From Anaerosolibacter carboniphilus (GTDB taxonomy: Bacteria; Bacillota; Clostridia; Peptostreptococcales; Thermotaleaceae): a stretch of 64,000 bases of DNA. A program made the translations under genes and the position numbers. Numbering within the stretch: position 1 is the first letter of the stretch; the number at the start of each line of letters is the position of its first letter. The notes beneath the pieces were generated by a model. It had not been told where the DNA came from. It worked only from the letters and a program-made list of their open reading frames with translations, and searched no databases. The stretch spans positions 29,262 to 93,261 of the forward strand of contig NZ_JACHEN010000024.1 in NCBI RefSeq assembly GCF_014205875.1. The letters run 5' to 3'. This document shows positions 8,595-17,116 of this stretch, one piece after another.

Positions 8595-8639
8595 GTATAC
8601 CGCAAGGTTAGTCAACGAATCTCCCTCCTCTATTCTTAA

Positions 8640-8816
8640 AAAGGGATTGATGGAGAGCAAAGAGACTTTGGACCTAGCAACGCTACAACCGTGATCGGGG
8701 ATGATGTATATGTGATGGCTTCAGTCTATCTTGAAGAAAGAGATAAATTAAATAGAATTTACAAGAAAAATTTAAGCACAAATGAAACCACAAAGATTAT
8801 AGATTTTGAAAGGTAA
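8640..8816 (+). pseudogene. C-terminal gene remnant (unidentified)
   Basis: An open stretch of 58 codons without a plausible start. It begins right after a stop and ends at TAA 8814. The translation (KGIDGEQRDFG..., ...LNRIYKKNLSTNETTKII) looks like real protein. The end resembles a blade of a periplasmic beta-propeller of the DUF5050 kind, but that match is from memory and weak. Probably the tail of a decayed gene. Confidence 0.4.
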
Positions 8817-8902
8817 AATTTTAATGGTTTCATCAGAAAATGCATCCATAAAGATTGTTCAGTAAAGAGACAACATATAAATGCTATAATGCTGGATATT
8901 AC

Positions 8903-8951
8903 AAAGAAGTTCATCTTCCTTGGCTTTCAAGGAAGATGGACTTCTTTGTTT
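8903..8951. terminator. long hairpin / terminator upstream of the ABC-2 operon
   Basis: Positions 8903-8922 and 8928-8947 form a 20-bp stem with one G-U pair and a five-base loop, followed by GTTTTGAG. The flanks are AAAG/CTTT, so it could stop transcription in both directions. Confidence 0.7.
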
Positions 8952-9016
8952 TGAGACAAGCGTTGAGTTTTGCATCAAGTAACCATCTAATCTCCATGGA
9001 TTTTCCAAATTAAATA

Positions 9017-9045
9017 TTGACAAGAATTCCCACCCTACATATAAT
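9017..9045 (+). promoter_or_regulatory. consensus sigma-A promoter for the ABC-2 exporter operon
   Basis: TTGACA (9017-9022), 17 bases, TATAAT (9040-9045): a perfect consensus, 72 bases before the first gene. The leader has an AT-rich repeat with TTAGCTAATTAGTTAA. Confidence 0.88.
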
Positions 9046-9116
9046 CTATACACCTTAAGGGCAGTCATTAAATGATTAGCTAATTAGTTAATTCAATTTT
9101 AGAAAGGAGTTGTTTT

Positions 9117-9929
9117 ATGGATTTAAAGACACTGAAAGCCACCATAAAAAGAAATTTTATTATCCAGCTGAGGGCATACCCAAAGCATTTCTTTATCGGC
9201 AATTTGTTAACAGGTCTATATACTGCCATATCTGCATACTTCATGTATCATTTATTCTTCAAGGGAAATATGAAGAGCTCCTTTGCTGATTATGCGGGAA
9301 CAGAAGATTATATGAGCTTCGTTATCGTTGGAACAGCGGTATACATATATGTGGTCAGGACATGTCTGAATGTAAGCAGAAGCCTTATTACAGAACTACG
9401 GGAGGGAACCCTGGAGAGTGTGATGATTGCACCCTTTAGGAGAGTGCAATATTTTCTGGGGAACATGCTGCAGCAGGTAATCACCACAAGCGGAGAAGTA
9501 TTGATCATGGTACTGTTTAGTATTCCTTTTGGGCTGAAATTTTCAAACTTTAATGCTTTATCTTTTGTTTTTTCTTTTGTATTGGTCTTGTTTGCTTTCT
9601 TTTCTATCTCAATGATTTTGGCCTGCATCATGCTGCATTTTCGGGATACATATATCTCTCAAAATACGCTATTTGCTCTTCTGTTCCTTTTATGCGGCAT
9701 TACGTTTCCCTATCAGTATTTGCCCAAGAGCATCCAATGGATATCAAAGATCATTCCTGTAACCGATGCAGTCACCTTGATAAGAAGTGCGGTGCTTTTA
9801 GGCCAGGGCATAGGGGAGCAGATGGATCGGATGGTTTATTTGTTTATTTTAAGTTCTGTTTATTGTTTTGTTGGTTTTAAGCTTATGGAAAAGATAGAAG
9901 GAACTGCCCTTGAGAAAATTCATGGATAG
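9117..9929 (+). CDS. ABC-2 type transporter permease
   Basis: Six-helix ABC-2 membrane subunit, 270 residues, behind AAAGGAG. The amphipathic start (TIKRNFIIQLRAYPKHF) leads into helices at roughly 30-50, 65-85, 115-140, 150-175, 180-200 and 235-255. The ELREGTLESVMIAPFRRV loop is the typical coupling region. It is the first gene of an operon with an ATPase and a second permease, as in DrrAB/NodIJ-like exporters. Substrate (drug, lipid or polysaccharide) is not evident. Confidence 0.9.
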   Translation: MDLKTLKATIKRNFIIQLRAYPKHFFIGNLLTGLYTAISAYFMYHLFFKGNMKSSFADYAGTEDYMSFVIVGTAVYIYVVRTCLNVSRSLITELREGTLESVMIAPFRRVQYFLGNMLQQVITTSGEVLIMVLFSIPFGLKFSNFNALSFVFSFVLVLFAFFSISMILACIMLHFRDTYISQNTLFALLFLLCGITFPYQYLPKSIQWISKIIPVTDAVTLIRSAVLLGQGIGEQMDRMVYLFILSSVYCFVGFKLMEKIEGTALEKIHG

Positions 9930-9940
9930 GAGGCAAGAAA

Positions 9941-10918
9941 ATGATTATCGTAGAAAGCTTAAAGAAGACCTATGAAACCAAAATAAAAAAAGGTTTTTTA
10001 AAATCAGAAAAAAGATATGTTGAAGCAGTCAGAAAACTAGATATGGAGATAGAAAAGGGCCAAATTGTAGGGCTCTTAGGAATAAATGGGGCGGGAAAAA
10101 CAACCAGCATCAAGATGCTGTCCACATTGCTTCTGCCCACAGCGGGAAAGATTACGGTGGATGGAATGGATGCAGTGAAGGATGCCATGAAAGTGAAGCA
10201 GAGAATAAACATGGTAGCTGGGGGAGAGCGAATGATCTATTGGCGGCTTACAGGCAGAGAGAATCTCTGGTATTTTGGACAGCTCTATGGAATGGAAAAC
10301 AAGATGCTCTCCGAGAGAATCGACTATCTTTTAAATCTTGTAGGCATTGAGGAGAAAAAAGATGTACCCGTTGAAAACTATTCAAAAGGAATGAAACAAA
10401 GACTTCAAATCGCCAGGGGACTTATCAATAATCCCGATTATATCTTCATGGATGAACCAACCTTAGGGCTGGACTCGGTGATATCAAAGGAATTAAGAGC
10501 CTATGTTAAGAATATCGCCCGCAAAGAGGGAAAGGGAATATTGCTGACATCCCACTATATGGCAGAAATCGAAGAGCTTTGTGATTATGTATATGTACTA
10601 AATCATGGAGAGATCATAGCCCAGGGAACTCCTAAGGAGCTGGCAGCGGTTGGGATGAACAAGAAGATCTTATATCTTGGCATTGAAAGAGGCAGTGCAG
10701 AGATAAGTCCGATTATTGATCAAGCATGCAGAGCAGCGGATCATACAGCTATTGTGCAGAATGATACCCATGAAGGGACGTTCATTATCACCTCATCCTT
10801 GGATCTAAAAGGTGTTATCTCAAGGACTTGCATCGATCACAGATTGGTTATCAACAGGCTTTTCGAGGATGAGCCGAAGCTTGAGGATGCGATTATAAAG
10901 CTCTCAAAGGGGGCTTGA
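9941..10918 (+). CDS. ABC transporter ATP-binding protein (DrrA/NodI type)
   Basis: Cytoplasmic ATPase for the flanking permeases, 325 residues. Walker A is GINGAGKTT (47-55), the signature YSKGMKQRL replaces LSGGQ as usual in this subfamily, Walker B plus D-loop is YIFMDEPTLGLD, and the H-loop is LTSHYMAEIEELC. A C-terminal accessory region of about 85 residues follows, as in DrrA-type proteins. It starts 11 bases after the first permease and four bases precede the next start, so one operon is likely. Confidence 0.94.
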   Translation: MIIVESLKKTYETKIKKGFLKSEKRYVEAVRKLDMEIEKGQIVGLLGINGAGKTTSIKMLSTLLLPTAGKITVDGMDAVKDAMKVKQRINMVAGGERMIYWRLTGRENLWYFGQLYGMENKMLSERIDYLLNLVGIEEKKDVPVENYSKGMKQRLQIARGLINNPDYIFMDEPTLGLDSVISKELRAYVKNIARKEGKGILLTSHYMAEIEELCDYVYVLNHGEIIAQGTPKELAAVGMNKKILYLGIERGSAEISPIIDQACRAADHTAIVQNDTHEGTFIITSSLDLKGVISRTCIDHRLVINRLFEDEPKLEDAIIKLSKGA

Positions 10919-10922
10919 TAAA

Positions 10923-11732
10923 ATGAAGAACTTCTTAAAGGTAGTTCAGGCGGAAATGATAAAACAGCATAAAAATTATTTTCATAGCAAAATCATTTAT
11001 GTCTCTCTTTTTATCTGGCCGATTATCAGCTTTATCTCTTCCTTTTATAGTTTTAAACCCTTTCATATAGAAAATATGCCAGTACCTTATCTCAATCAGG
11101 AAAATCTGATTATTTTCATCCTCTTAGGGTATATTTGTATGAATTTTTTTAGATCCCTTGTGCAATCGGCATGGTTTTTTTCCTTTGAAAGGCAGTATGG
11201 AACGCTGGAGCTGATCTATCTTTCGCCAACCAATAGACTGGGAGTGATTCTCGGTAATGCCATCTCCTCTGTATTTGAAAGCGTATGGGTTATGGTGGTA
11301 TTTTCAGGGGGCATGTTCATATTAAAGCATAAGTATCTGAATATGAATCTCTCCGCAGCCGTTATAGTCATCGGGCTAATGATGGTCATGGCGGTGATGT
11401 GGGGGATGCTTTTAAATGCTTTGTTTCTGTTTTCACGGGATACGGGATTTCTATTTACCGTATTGGAAGAGCCGATGGAGATATTTTCAGGGGTGAAGGT
11501 TCCTACGATGGTATTCCCACTCTGGGCAAAAATGATTAGTCTGATGTTTCCACTGACCTATGCTGTTGAGGCCATGAGAAGAGTGTTTTTGAATAGGGAG
11601 AATCTTTACGAAATACAAGACTTCCTCCAGATAAGTCTATTGTTAATCGTGGCTATGGGTACCCTCATTTATGTTTGTTTGAAGCTTGGAGAGCGACATG
11701 CAAAGAAAACTGGTAATATGGCGCTGTTTTAA
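10923..11732 (+). CDS. ABC-2 type transporter permease
   Basis: Second membrane subunit, 269 residues, starting four bases after the ATPase stop. Helices lie near 24-44, 62-85, 110-135, 145-170, 185-200 and 235-255. The RQYGTLELIYLSPTNRLGVILGN loop mirrors the coupling loop of the first permease. With it the exporter would be a heterodimeric channel. The direction of transport is inferred from the family. Confidence 0.9.
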   Translation: MKNFLKVVQAEMIKQHKNYFHSKIIYVSLFIWPIISFISSFYSFKPFHIENMPVPYLNQENLIIFILLGYICMNFFRSLVQSAWFFSFERQYGTLELIYLSPTNRLGVILGNAISSVFESVWVMVVFSGGMFILKHKYLNMNLSAAVIVIGLMMVMAVMWGMLLNALFLFSRDTGFLFTVLEEPMEIFSGVKVPTMVFPLWAKMISLMFPLTYAVEAMRRVFLNRENLYEIQDFLQISLLLIVAMGTLIYVCLKLGERHAKKTGNMALF

Positions 11733-11753
11733 ACTATGATATAATGGATCAAA

Positions 11754-12755
11754 ATGGAATTTGGTGATGGGATGAGAGTCTATTCTGGAAGCGATAAGAA
11801 TTGGAATATAGAGTTTGTTTATTCTCCGTTATTTGAAATGCTGTGCAGCATTCACGTCCTGATAAAGCCGGATCATCATCTGGAGAGGCTGATATGGGCT
11901 CAGGCGATGAGAGAAAATATTTCGGATAAACTATTAGATGATCTATTGGAATTGGGTAAAAGAACAGCCGATTGGTGTGTTATCATGGACCTTTGCAATG
12001 TTTATGAAGCATGTAACGATTTCAATGTGATGTCAGCCCTCAATTATATGGAAGATCTGTCCTTGGAAGATTTTCGATATGTATTTTCAAAATACCAAGT
12101 CTATGGCTTGGAAGACTTTACAGAGGATATCAAAAGAAAAATGATAAGGGCTCTTAAAGAGTACTATCTTGGTTATTTTGAGCGGGAGCTGAGATTTATT
12201 GAACCATTGCTGGTGAGATGTCTAAAAAGAGATGCTGAACGATATGAGAAAATAGGGATTATAGATTATGCCAAAAGAATCCACAGCAGAATTGAGGTAA
12301 CAGAAGAAGCCTTTCTATTCCATAAATACACACTGTTTACCATACCCTTTCATAGTCTCAAAAGAGTGATTGTGAGGATAAGCTCCTTTATCGATCCCCA
12401 CCTCCTCATGGATTATGGGGAAGGAATGGTACAATTTACCATAAGAGCCCATCTTGATAGAGGGGAAGATGCTGTTCCCAGGGATTTGTTAAGGATCATG
12501 AAGGCCCTATCAGATGAAACACGACTTAAAATATTGAGAATCGTGTACAAAGGGAAGACTTCGACCCAGAGCTTGGCCCAAGAACTAAATCTCACAGAGC
12601 CATGTATTTCAAAACACTTGAGGCTGCTATATGATGCAGAACTTGTATATAAAGAAAGAAGTGGCAGCTTTATCTATTACGATTTGAATACTTTGCTCTT
12701 AGACAGAATTCCACTGGAGATCCATGAGTATTTGAATTTTTCTTTTAGAAAATAA
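11754..12755 (+). CDS. ArsR-family transcriptional regulator with a large N-terminal domain
   Basis: About 333 residues. The first 230 form an alpha-rich domain of the DUF5937 kind. The last 90 form a winged helix (LLRIMKALSDETRLKILRIV, STQSLAQELNLTEPCISKHLRLLYDAELVYKERSG). No CxC or other ArsR metal site is visible. A TATAAT at 11740-11745 is so close to the first ATG that either the mRNA is leaderless or translation begins at the in-frame ATG 11772. It follows the exporter operon by 21 bases and may control it. A relative is encoded at 52307-53377. Confidence 0.88.
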   Translation: MEFGDGMRVYSGSDKNWNIEFVYSPLFEMLCSIHVLIKPDHHLERLIWAQAMRENISDKLLDDLLELGKRTADWCVIMDLCNVYEACNDFNVMSALNYMEDLSLEDFRYVFSKYQVYGLEDFTEDIKRKMIRALKEYYLGYFERELRFIEPLLVRCLKRDAERYEKIGIIDYAKRIHSRIEVTEEAFLFHKYTLFTIPFHSLKRVIVRISSFIDPHLLMDYGEGMVQFTIRAHLDRGEDAVPRDLLRIMKALSDETRLKILRIVYKGKTSTQSLAQELNLTEPCISKHLRLLYDAELVYKERSGSFIYYDLNTLLLDRIPLEIHEYLNFSFRK

Positions 12756-12784
12756 TTTACAATATTCAAATACTTTGATACAAT
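12756..12784 (+). promoter_or_regulatory. sigma-A promoter for lysK
   Basis: TTTACA (12756-12761), 17 bases, TACAAT (12779-12784). It directly precedes the T-box leader. Confidence 0.7.
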
Positions 12785-12792
12785 GTATCAAA
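12774..12792. promoter_or_regulatory. perfect palindrome over the lysK -10 (candidate operator)
   Basis: TTTGATACAATGTATCAAA is a perfect 9-1-9 inverted repeat that covers the -10 and the start point. A second inverted repeat, AGTATTTGAAT (12727-12737) with ATTCAAATACT (12764-12774), abuts it. The adjacent ArsR-type regulator is one possible binder; that is inference. Confidence 0.55.
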
Positions 12793-12799
12793 TAATATC

Positions 12800-13082
12800 A
12801 TAAAGGCCATGAAGAGAAGAGTAATTAAGAAGAAGGATTCTACAGAGAACTCCGGTAGCTGAGAAGGAGGAAGATATCTCTTAATGAATAAAGCCTCGGA
12901 GCTGCGTATTGAACTAATTTTAGGGATGGTACGACGTGTTCTCACGTTATAGGGATAGGGTATAAGCATTCTGCCGTACTCGAAGAGGTTGATATGGTGA
13001 CATATCAGCGAACTGAGGTGGTATCATGAAGTTAACAACTCTCGTCCTCAAGATGAATAATCTTGGAGGTGAGAGTTTTTTA
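12800..13082 (+). promoter_or_regulatory. T-box riboswitch leader of lysK
   Basis: A 280-base leader with T-box architecture. Stem I has AGTA near its base (around 12810-12820). A specifier-loop-like TGAATAAAG at 12885-12893 contains AAA/AAG lysine codons. The T-box-like segment GAGGTGGTATCATG (13015-13028) is followed by a terminator. Uncharged tRNA-Lys would favour the antiterminator and allow lysK transcription. The T-box deviates from the usual TGGNACCGCG, and the specifier assignment was made by eye. Confidence 0.85.
13037..13082 (+). terminator. regulated terminator of the lysK T-box
   Basis: AACTCTC.TCCTCAAGA pairs with TCTTGGAGG.GAGAGTT around a seven-base loop, followed by TTTTTT. 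Its 5' arm is what the T-box antiterminator would capture. Confidence 0.85.
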
Positions 13083-13127
13083 TTTTGGAGTTGAGTAAAA
13101 AAATAGTAAAGATGAAGGAGTGATAGG

Positions 13128-14690
13128 ATGCATTGGGCGTATAGAACAGCGCAGGAGTTGATTGAAAAACATCCAAATCAAGATATCTTTGTGTGTGCAT
13201 CAGGAATTAGCCCTTCAGGGTCTGTGCACATTGGCAATTTTAGAGAAGTAGTCACCACATACTTTGTGGTGAGAGCACTACAGGATTTAGGCAAGAAAAC
13301 ACGTTTTATATTTTCATGGGATGATTATGATCGGTTTAGAAAGGTTCCTAAAAATATAGATCAATCCTTTGAGCAGTATATAGGGATGCCCTATTCAGAA
13401 ATTCCAGATCCCTATGGCTGCCATTCATCTTATGCAGCCCATTTTGAGAAAGAGTTTGAAGAGGCCTTGGGTATATTCGGCATTGATGTGGAGTTTATCT
13501 ATCAGAGTAAGGAATATACGTCGGGCAGATATAATTACCATATCCTTCATGCCCTAAAGGGAAGAAAGGAAATATACGATATATTGATGGCATTCAAAAC
13601 CCAGGAGTCCTCTGAAGAGGAAAGGAATCATTTTTATCCCATTACACTATACTGTGAACGGTGCAGAAAAGACAATACAGAGGTGAAGGCTTTTGATGAG
13701 ATGCAAGAGGAAATTCAATTTGTTTGTAGCTGTGGACATCATGGCACTGTCAAAGTAATGGACGCAAACAATATCAAATTAAACTGGAAAGTAGACTGGC
13801 CCATGCGGTGGATGGTGGAAAGGGTGGTATTTGAGCCAGGTGGTAGAGACCATTCCTCTGAAACAGGAAGCTACAATGTGTCAAAAGAAATCGTTAGAAG
13901 AATCTTTAACCATAGAGCCCCTGATTACGTAGCCTATGAATTCATAGGAATAAAGGGTAACAGTGGGAAAATGTCGAGCTCATTAGGAAACATCATCACC
14001 CCAGGAGAACTTTTGAAAATCTACCTTCCAGAGATAATACTCTTCATTTTCTCTAGATATAAGCCAAATGCTGCTTTCAATATTGGTCTAGATGAGGATG
14101 TAATTAGAAATTATTCTGAATATGAAAGGTTTTACGAGAGCTACCGTAATGATACTTTAGGAAATGAGGATCTATATGATTCCTTCAGATTGTTGGCGTT
14201 TACCAATAACCAAAGAGTACCATCCTTTAGCCAGGCAGCAGGAATTTTACCTTTGATAAACTTTGATGTTCATATATTAGGGGATGTATTGAGGAAAATT
14301 GGAGAAGAATATGCATTAGAGGACATCATGAAGATCAGTGATAGAGTGGAACACTGGATGAAACACTGGTATCCCGAAAAAATGCTCCATCTGAATCAAG
14401 AGAAGGATATGGAATACTATGAGCAATTGAAGGATATAGAAAAAAGATGGCTAAGGGATTTATGTGCTGTGATTCAAGAGAGTGAAGCCTTAAGCAGCGA
14501 CGAGTTGATGAAAAGAATATATGCGGTATGTCATGATGAAGATCATAAAGTGAAGAAAAACAATCAAAAGACTTTATTTGGCATCGTATATAAGCTTGTG
14601 TTGGACAATACCAGCGGTCCCAGATTATCCATACTGATTAAGACCTTAGGGATCGAAAAAGCACTCTCTTTATTAGATTTTAGTTCCTGA
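13128..14690 (+). CDS. lysK: Lysyl-tRNA synthetase, class I
   Basis: Charges tRNA-Lys in the cytoplasm. This is the class I enzyme, not the common class II LysS. The 520-residue protein has HIGN (34-37) inside GISPSGSVHIGNFREV and KMSSS near residues 281-285, the class I nucleotide-binding signatures. It also has zinc-type cysteines CERC and CSC around 183-205. The C-terminal helical domain is the anticodon-binding cage. The start follows AAGGAG. Expression is governed by the T-box leader and possibly the palindrome over its promoter. The stop codon is inside the terminator stem. Confidence 0.96.
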   Translation: MHWAYRTAQELIEKHPNQDIFVCASGISPSGSVHIGNFREVVTTYFVVRALQDLGKKTRFIFSWDDYDRFRKVPKNIDQSFEQYIGMPYSEIPDPYGCHSSYAAHFEKEFEEALGIFGIDVEFIYQSKEYTSGRYNYHILHALKGRKEIYDILMAFKTQESSEEERNHFYPITLYCERCRKDNTEVKAFDEMQEEIQFVCSCGHHGTVKVMDANNIKLNWKVDWPMRWMVERVVFEPGGRDHSSETGSYNVSKEIVRRIFNHRAPDYVAYEFIGIKGNSGKMSSSLGNIITPGELLKIYLPEIILFIFSRYKPNAAFNIGLDEDVIRNYSEYERFYESYRNDTLGNEDLYDSFRLLAFTNNQRVPSFSQAAGILPLINFDVHILGDVLRKIGEEYALEDIMKISDRVEHWMKHWYPEKMLHLNQEKDMEYYEQLKDIEKRWLRDLCAVIQESEALSSDELMKRIYAVCHDEDHKVKKNNQKTLFGIVYKLVLDNTSGPRLSILIKTLGIEKALSLLDFSS

Positions 14691-14732
14691 GCATAGGGAG
14701 TTTGAGAACAAACTCCCTATGCTCAGGATTTT
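14687..14732 (+). terminator. Rho-independent terminator of lysK
   Basis: Perfect 18-bp stem (14687-14704 with 14709-14726), four-base loop, then GATTTTAG. The lysK TGA lies in the 5' arm. Confidence 0.85.
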
Positions 14733-14755
14733 AGTTTCAAAATTTTATATATAAT

Positions 14756-14784
14756 TTGACAATATAACAAACTCATGGTATATT
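14756..14784 (+). promoter_or_regulatory. sigma-A promoter for the ROK regulator
   Basis: TTGACA (14756-14761), 17 bases, TATATT (14779-14784). The spacer carries ATATAACAAA, which recurs at about 16092-16101 before the ROK kinase gene and is a possible ROK-regulator half-site. Confidence 0.7.
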
Positions 14785-14813
14785 TTTTTTAGAAAGCTGA
14801 AAGAGGGATAAAG

Positions 14814-16058
14814 ATGATGAATACATATAAAAAAGGCGGCAATACAGCGATTATAAAAAAGAGTAATTTATCCCTGATTGTTAGGCTTGTAAGGGAAATG
14901 GGCATGGTTTCAAGAACAGACTTAGCGAAGATTACGGGCTTGAGCAAAGGTGGTTTGACCCCCATCATACAGGAATTAATAAACAATGGAATCATTCGTG
15001 AAACAGGTGTGATGGATTCTGATGCGGGAAGAAAACCTATCATGCTTGAGATATGTTCCCATGCAGCTTATGTCATTGCGGTGGATTTAAACAGGAGCAG
15101 CGCACAAATTGCGCTGGTGGATTTTTCAAATAAGGTAAGATCTTCTTATGAATATAAATATGCAGGCAATGAGTCTACTCAGGAGATCATTCGAAGAATA
15201 AAAAGCATGATTCGGTTTTTTATCGAAGAAAACCATGAGTGCAGCATTGCAGCGATTGGTGTTTCATCCCCTGGGCCCCTTGATTGCCAAGAAGGGATCA
15301 TATTGAATCCTCCTAGGTTCCATGGATGGAAAAACATACCGATTAAGCAGCTTCTTGAAGAGGAGTTTGGCATACCAACCATCCTTGATAAAGATGCCAA
15401 TGCCTATGCCATGGCAGAGAAAATAATGGGATTAGGGAAAAAATATAAAAATTTTATTCATGTTACCCATAGCGAAGGTATTGGTGCTGGCGTAGTCATT
15501 GATCGTATGTTATATCGGGGTGTAAGGGGGTTTGGGACTGAACTCGGGCACCTTGTTGTCGACTATCGGGGGAGTAAATGCGATTGTGGGAATATCGGAT
15601 GCCTGGAACAATATGCATCCATGACAGCCATTATTGAGTGGATAGAATCAAGGATTCAACATGAAGTGGATGAGGCAGATGCCCCCATCAAGATGATTTA
15701 TGAACGACGGGGACGAATAGAATGGGAAGATGTATTGGACGGTCTTGATAAGAATAGCCCCATTTGCTTAAAAGCGGTGGAAAATGCAGCAGTATTTTTA
15801 GGGTATGGTTTAATCAATATGCTGAATATATTCGCACCAGAGGCTGTTATTATTGGGGGAAGAGGTATTTCTGCAGGTAAATATCTAGTGAAGCCATTAA
15901 AGAAAATGATGGCAGAGAGCACCTTTTATAAGGATTTTTATCTACCGGATATATTGGTTTCAGATCTGAAGGATGGTGCTTTAATAGGCATTGCAAATAC
16001 TGCATTTGAACATATCATTGATAAATCGACTGAACAATTATTTAAACCCAAAATGTAA
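14814..16058 (+). CDS. ROK-family transcriptional regulator (NagC/XylR type)
   Basis: Sugar-responsive repressor, 414 residues. A winged helix-turn-helix occupies about 18-75 (RTDLAKITGLSKGGLTPIIQELINNG). A full ROK fold follows, with the sugar/zinc signature CDCGNIGCLEQ near residue 257 and a C-terminal IIGGRG. A degenerate phosphate loop fits a sensor rather than a kinase. GAGGGA precedes ATG 14814; a second ATG is the next codon. It heads a cluster with a ROK kinase, ManA and a sugar importer, so the inducer is probably a hexose or xylose. Confidence 0.93.
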   Translation: MMNTYKKGGNTAIIKKSNLSLIVRLVREMGMVSRTDLAKITGLSKGGLTPIIQELINNGIIRETGVMDSDAGRKPIMLEICSHAAYVIAVDLNRSSAQIALVDFSNKVRSSYEYKYAGNESTQEIIRRIKSMIRFFIEENHECSIAAIGVSSPGPLDCQEGIILNPPRFHGWKNIPIKQLLEEEFGIPTILDKDANAYAMAEKIMGLGKKYKNFIHVTHSEGIGAGVVIDRMLYRGVRGFGTELGHLVVDYRGSKCDCGNIGCLEQYASMTAIIEWIESRIQHEVDEADAPIKMIYERRGRIEWEDVLDGLDKNSPICLKAVENAAVFLGYGLINMLNIFAPEAVIIGGRGISAGKYLVKPLKKMMAESTFYKDFYLPDILVSDLKDGALIGIANTAFEHIIDKSTEQLFKPKM

Positions 16059-16123
16059 AAGGCATAAAAATTTTAAGTAATTAATTAGATAATATAACAA
16101 ATGAAAATGATCAATATATTATC

Positions 16124-16144
16124 CGTATTATAATTATAATTACG
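16124..16144. promoter_or_regulatory. AT-rich near-palindrome before the kinase operon (candidate operator)
   Basis: CGTATTATAATTATAATTACG is nearly self-complementary and lies 46 bases before the kinase gene, in the only sizeable gap of the cluster head. Low complexity makes chance likely enough to be cautious. Confidence 0.35.
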
Positions 16145-16189
16145 AAATATATATATTATAGGATACAGAGCTAAATATGAGGGGAAAGG

Positions 16190-17116
16190 ATGAGTTTATC
16201 GGTGGAGAAATATTGGATCGGCGTTGATCTAGGGGGGACCAATATTCGAGTTGGGTTATTCGATAACGAGGGTGTAATACTGAGGGAACAAAAGGAGTTG
16301 ACTGAGGTAGACAAAGGTCCAGCCCACGTCATACATAGGCTCGAAACGATGATTGATAAGGTTAAGGGCAGTAATCGTATACAGGGTATTGGGATTGGCA
16401 TGCCAGGACCTTTGGATCCTTATGAGGGCGTAGTATTAAATCCTGTAAATTTAACGGGATGGGATGGCATTCCGTTAGCAAGTATCATGAACGATTATTA
16501 TAATGTCCCATGCTATATTGAGAATGATTGCAACGTAGCCGCTTTAGCGGAAGCAGTAGAGGGTGCAGGAAAAGGATATCCTATTGTATTCTATATTACC
16601 GTAAGCACTGGTATTGGTGGCGGTCTGTGTATCAACAGAGAAATTATCTCAGGAGCTACTGGAAACGCAGGAGAGATTGGGAACATTATCGTTAAAGAGA
16701 ATGGAATTTTGCATAGTTACTTAAATCCTGGCTCCATGGAAGGTATGGCCAGTGGGACGAGTATATTAAGGATGGCAAGGGAAGAGGGCTTAGACATTCA
16801 ACAAGCCCATGAAGTATTTTTAGTGGCGGAGGAAGGTAACCCTATTGCTTTGGAAATTGTAGAAACCACTGTAGATGCACTGGCGCGAGGAATGGCAGCC
16901 ATCGCCCATGTGATTGATCCCTATATCTTCGTATTAGGAGGTGGCGTAGCCCTCTCCGTTCCCGGCTTTGTAGATAAGGTTAGAGATCGATTTGAGCAAT
17001 ATATCTATCAAGTCATGAGAGGAAAAATAAAAGTAGAATTAGCCCAACTGTCGGATGCAGGCATGATCGGCGCCATGTACATGATAAGAAAGAAGATGGA
17101 GGGGCAAGACCGATGA
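16190..17116 (+). CDS. ROK-family sugar kinase
   Basis: ATP-dependent hexose kinase fold, 308 residues, cytoplasmic. Phosphate-1 loop GVDLGGTNIRVG (11-22), ENDCNVAALAE with the catalytic aspartate, STGIGGGL phosphate-2 and FVLGGGVA adenosine motif are intact. The usual CxCGxxGC zinc motif is absent: where it should sit the protein reads IVKENGILHSYLNPGSMEG. The enzyme therefore belongs to a zinc-less branch and specificity is hard to predict. Its stop overlaps the start of manA by four bases, which suggests it makes the hexose-6-phosphate (mannose or fructose) that ManA handles. Confidence 0.9.
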   Translation: MSLSVEKYWIGVDLGGTNIRVGLFDNEGVILREQKELTEVDKGPAHVIHRLETMIDKVKGSNRIQGIGIGMPGPLDPYEGVVLNPVNLTGWDGIPLASIMNDYYNVPCYIENDCNVAALAEAVEGAGKGYPIVFYITVSTGIGGGLCINREIISGATGNAGEIGNIIVKENGILHSYLNPGSMEGMASGTSILRMAREEGLDIQQAHEVFLVAEEGNPIALEIVETTVDALARGMAAIAHVIDPYIFVLGGGVALSVPGFVDKVRDRFEQYIYQVMRGKIKVELAQLSDAGMIGAMYMIRKKMEGQDR

